NCBI GenBank assembly: GCA_002946415.1
Contig: NJPS01000044.1
Coordinates: 310,001 to 374,000 of the forward strand
Direction: 5' to 3'
DNA from: Rutstroemia sp. NJR-2017a BVV2
Lineage: Eukaryota; Ascomycota; Leotiomycetes; Helotiales; Rutstroemiaceae
DNA: 64,000 nucleotides
Below are positions 61,847-64,000 of the stretch, one piece after another; position 1 is the stretch's first letter, and the number at the start of each line of letters is the position of its first letter. The notes beneath the pieces are model-generated. The model worked only from the letters and a program-made list of their open reading frames with translations. It was not told the origin of the DNA and made no database searches. The position numbers and the translations under genes were made by a program.

Positions 61847-62896
61847 TTACTCATCCGCATCATCATTATTCTTTTCCCCCTTCCCATCCGGCCCCGACCC
61901 TCCAGCTACGCTTGCGACGAATTCGTGGTACTTGAAGACTTCAGCTCTTCGGTTTCCGCCCATGGCTCCGGAGTGCTTTCCAAATGCTCGGCGCCCGGTA
62001 AACCCGCTCATTACTCGGTCGATCTCCCGCTCTGTTAAGGGAGGTTCGCCCGAGTCTGGCGCCGTGTTTAATAGTGCGTCTCGTAGTTCGGCGTAGTCGG
62101 CTTGTCCGCTGTCGTCTTCGTCAAAAGCGGAAAATGCGTTTAGCAATTCTGGAGTGGGTGATAATGTGGTAAGAAGAGTCGCTAATGAGTTTAGGAATGT
62201 TGGTAGAGTGACGGTCTGCGAGGTGGACGGTGGGAAGAAAGCGGTCAGTTCTGAATTCGTAGAAGAAAGACCTGTTTTTAGTTAATATGATAGTCCAGCG
62301 AAAGTAATTGAGGAAGACAAACCCAATTGAGTTAACATATCAGCTACATCTTCTCTGCCTACTTGTCCGTCGCTATCTCTATCCAGAATCTGGAATCCTT
62401 CCCGTAATTCTCTCACTTGCGCAGGCGGTAATTGCGACAGCGCACTGTTGTCATTGGAATAGCTTGCGCCAGCACTTTTCAAAGGACCTCCAAAACCTGG
62501 GCTTAACTTTGCACCCTTCGTAGGAGAGGGTTCCGGTTCTCTATACGCCGGCGACAAACCACGAGCAGTCCATTTACTCGTGTCAAGCGTTGAAGTCGAA
62601 ACAGCGGAAGGGCCCAGTCTACTCGGTGTCAACATCGTTTGCGGTGATGAAGGGTTCGGCGTTGATTGACGAAGAGGTGAAGGTGAAGGAGAAACTGCAG
62701 AATCAGGTCGTCGAAATGGAGAGGCTCGAGGGGACCCGAAGGATAATGGTGAGGGTTTGTAAGAAGCAGACATTGACTAGAGACAAGAAAAAGCACTGTG
62801 TTAGTGCTGCATGCTGCATCTTGCCTTGGTATAACATCTAACACAGGAAGTCACGACGTCGTAAAAGTGGACCTAAACAGCTAAACAACTTACCAT
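61847..62896 (-). CDS. myosin regulatory light chain (EF-hand protein)
   Basis: Minus strand, three exons: 62896-62894 (the ATG alone), 62776-62323, 62271-61847; introns 117 and 51 bases; 293 residues. The first intron begins immediately after ACCATG with GTAAGT, so the start codon forms its own exon. If that intron is instead in the leader, translation would begin at the in-frame ATG at 62773, one residue after the join. The N-terminal 120 residues are Ser/Pro-rich and disordered (SPLSFGSPRASPFRR, PSPSPLRQSTP), as in fungal regulatory light chains with phosphosites. The first EF-hand is FQILDRDSDGQVGREDVADML, with a good Ca-binding loop; the second is FSAFDEDDSGQADYAELRDAL. It should bind the IQ motif of type II myosin heavy chain in the cytokinetic ring. 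The second intron donor is GTTTGT, which is weak but phase-correct. Confidence 0.85.
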
Positions 62897-62960
62897 GGTT
62901 GATGCGGAGACAAATATTATTCTCCTAGAAGTACAATGGAAAGTACTTGTTTTAAAGTAG

Positions 62961-62970
62961 GTACCGGTAC
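62961..62970. repeat. 10-base palindrome GTACCGGTAC, copy 3
   Basis: Same decamer as at 28635 and 30033, again preceded by GTAG, about 65 bases upstream of the myosin light chain start codon. Confidence 0.6.
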
Positions 62971-63462
62971 GTCAACGAGAGTAGAATGTGTAAATGTGGA
63001 CGTGAATGTGAACGTGGATTATCCTCGGCGAGAGTGGAGAGTGTATTAAAGAAAGTCAATTGCAGAGATTCTATTGATCAATAGAAATGCGCAGGATTGA
63101 AAGTAAAGGATGGTGAAGTTAGAGATGAGAGGTACCTGCGCGTAATGGTCAAGGCCAGTATTTTCCGATCGTTCGAAGAGTGCAGGGCGGAGAGGCTGAA
63201 TGTTTTGATTTGTTGCCGTGTAAACAAACTTGTGGTCTGTATTACGTAATGAGATCTTAGTGCGAGGCTGCAGCAGATGGGATCCAAGATCTTCGCTTGA
63301 TTGGTCGGGCGATCTTAGTCTCAGCTAATCGGTAAGCTACATCTGTGCGCCATTTTCAGTCAAGGCGGCTTGCAGGTTGGCTTCAAAGTTCCAGGAAGCC
63401 AAGGACCCCACTCTATTGCAGACCCCTAATCCGTACAGCAGTCCGTCCCAATCCCCTGAGTT

Positions 63463-63501
63463 GAGCAAGCAAGTGAGCAAGTGAGCAAGTGAGCAATTGA
63501 G
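63463..63501 (+). repeat. tandem repeat, unit AAGTGAGC
   Basis: About four 8-base copies with small changes at the ends, in non-coding DNA. Confidence 0.85.
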
Positions 63502-63845
63502 CAGAGAGGGCAATGAATGAGGCACAAGAAAGAGTACTTTGGACGCTTACTCTCCCTCTCACTCCCTCTCACACGAAAACTGACAGAGCTCACTGGTTGG
63601 GTAACTGGTAGAACACAGTGCAGGAATACGACTTACACTGTATCATCATCCAGATCCTACTTCGTCTCTTAGGAAAATCCTTTCAAATACATACCACATG
63701 CCCTATTGTAGCTCTCCTTTTCTTACCCTTCTCCCCTCCCCCTTATTCTAATCTTCTTATTCAAATACCTTAATAGAGCCATCTTTTAATTATCCAATCG
63801 ATCAATTTTCTCCCGTTCCGCCCAAAGTCCCTTCGTTGGGAAAAT

Positions 63846-64000
63846 CTACAAACCCATCCTCCCATCCTTGATACAAGCCGCGGCGAAACCCTTGAAAATC
63901 ACCAAACCTTTCCTTAGTTCGTCGAAGTGATTGCCGCGCACGGATTGAATTAAGGCTTCACACTCGTTCGGAAACCCTGTCGCACAGAGTGGGACTGTGA
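63846..64000 (-). CDS. C-terminal end of an unrecognised protein (partial)
   Basis: An open minus-strand frame enters from the right edge and ends at a TAG at 63846-63848. The 50 visible residues have coding character (balanced composition, helical pattern): PLCATGFPNECEALIQSVRG, then HFDELRKGLVIFKGFAAACI, ending in KDGRMGL. I do not recognise the family. The rest of the gene lies beyond the window, so neither start nor length can be given. Confidence 0.55.
   Translation of the reverse strand, partial: TVPLCATGFPNECEALIQSVRGNHFDELRKGLVIFKGFAAACIKDGRMGL

Larger units (their letters stand above)
62897..63845. other. intergenic region, upstream of the light chain gene
   Basis: Promoter side of the light chain gene and 3' flank of the truncated gene at the window end. 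Contains one copy of the GTACCGGTAC palindrome and a GAGCAAGT tandem repeat, both listed separately. No gene is seen. Confidence 0.55.

Overview
The window is nuclear DNA of a filamentous ascomycete (Pezizomycotina). The evidence is introns of about 46-80 bases with GTAAGT-type donors and CTAAC-type branch sites, fungus-restricted families (Zn2Cys6 regulator, DUF3112 membrane protein, Whi5/Nrm1 repressor, alpha-glucanase-type cysteine repeats) and mono-cistronic genes with long untranslated spacers. A Leotiomycete would fit, but that is only an impression.

Layout. 1.6-4.7 kb: a Whi5/Nrm1-type G1/S repressor and a small PQ-loop membrane protein, both plus strand. 5.7-7.3 kb: an SGNH-esterase pseudogene with three cysteine-rich repeats and four in-frame stops. 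11.4-18.2 kb: glycogenin, a Zn2Cys6 transcription factor, and a convergent DUF3112 membrane protein. 20.9-27.4 kb, minus strand: the ERAD ubiquitin ligase Hrd1 and a C2H2 zinc-finger regulator. 27.4-48.6 kb: a gene-poor stretch of about 21 kb whose only recognisable coding remnant is a frameshifted actin/Hsp70-fold ATPase-like gene at 40.5-41.75 kb; it also holds several tandem repeats. 48.6-62.9 kb: a denser block with a FYVE-finger protein, the EF1A methyltransferase Efm7, an uncharacterised nuclear-looking protein divergent from an LMBR1-type membrane protein, a CorA-like transporter with a GC-AG intron, and the myosin regulatory light chain. The window ends in the last 50 codons of an unrecognised minus-strand gene.

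Exon models were built by hand from splice signals, reading phase and remembered family patterns; no search was run. The genes are housekeeping and regulatory loci without an obvious shared pathway. I found no biosynthetic cluster, intact transposon, rRNA, tRNA or CRISPR, and no convincing undescribed multi-gene system. The points most worth a second look are the stop-only decay of the esterase pseudogene, a stop-free intron of 3n length in glycogenin, the GC-AG intron, a 71-base tandem repeat, a repeated 10-base palindrome, and the 13-kb non-coding region upstream of the C2H2 regulator.
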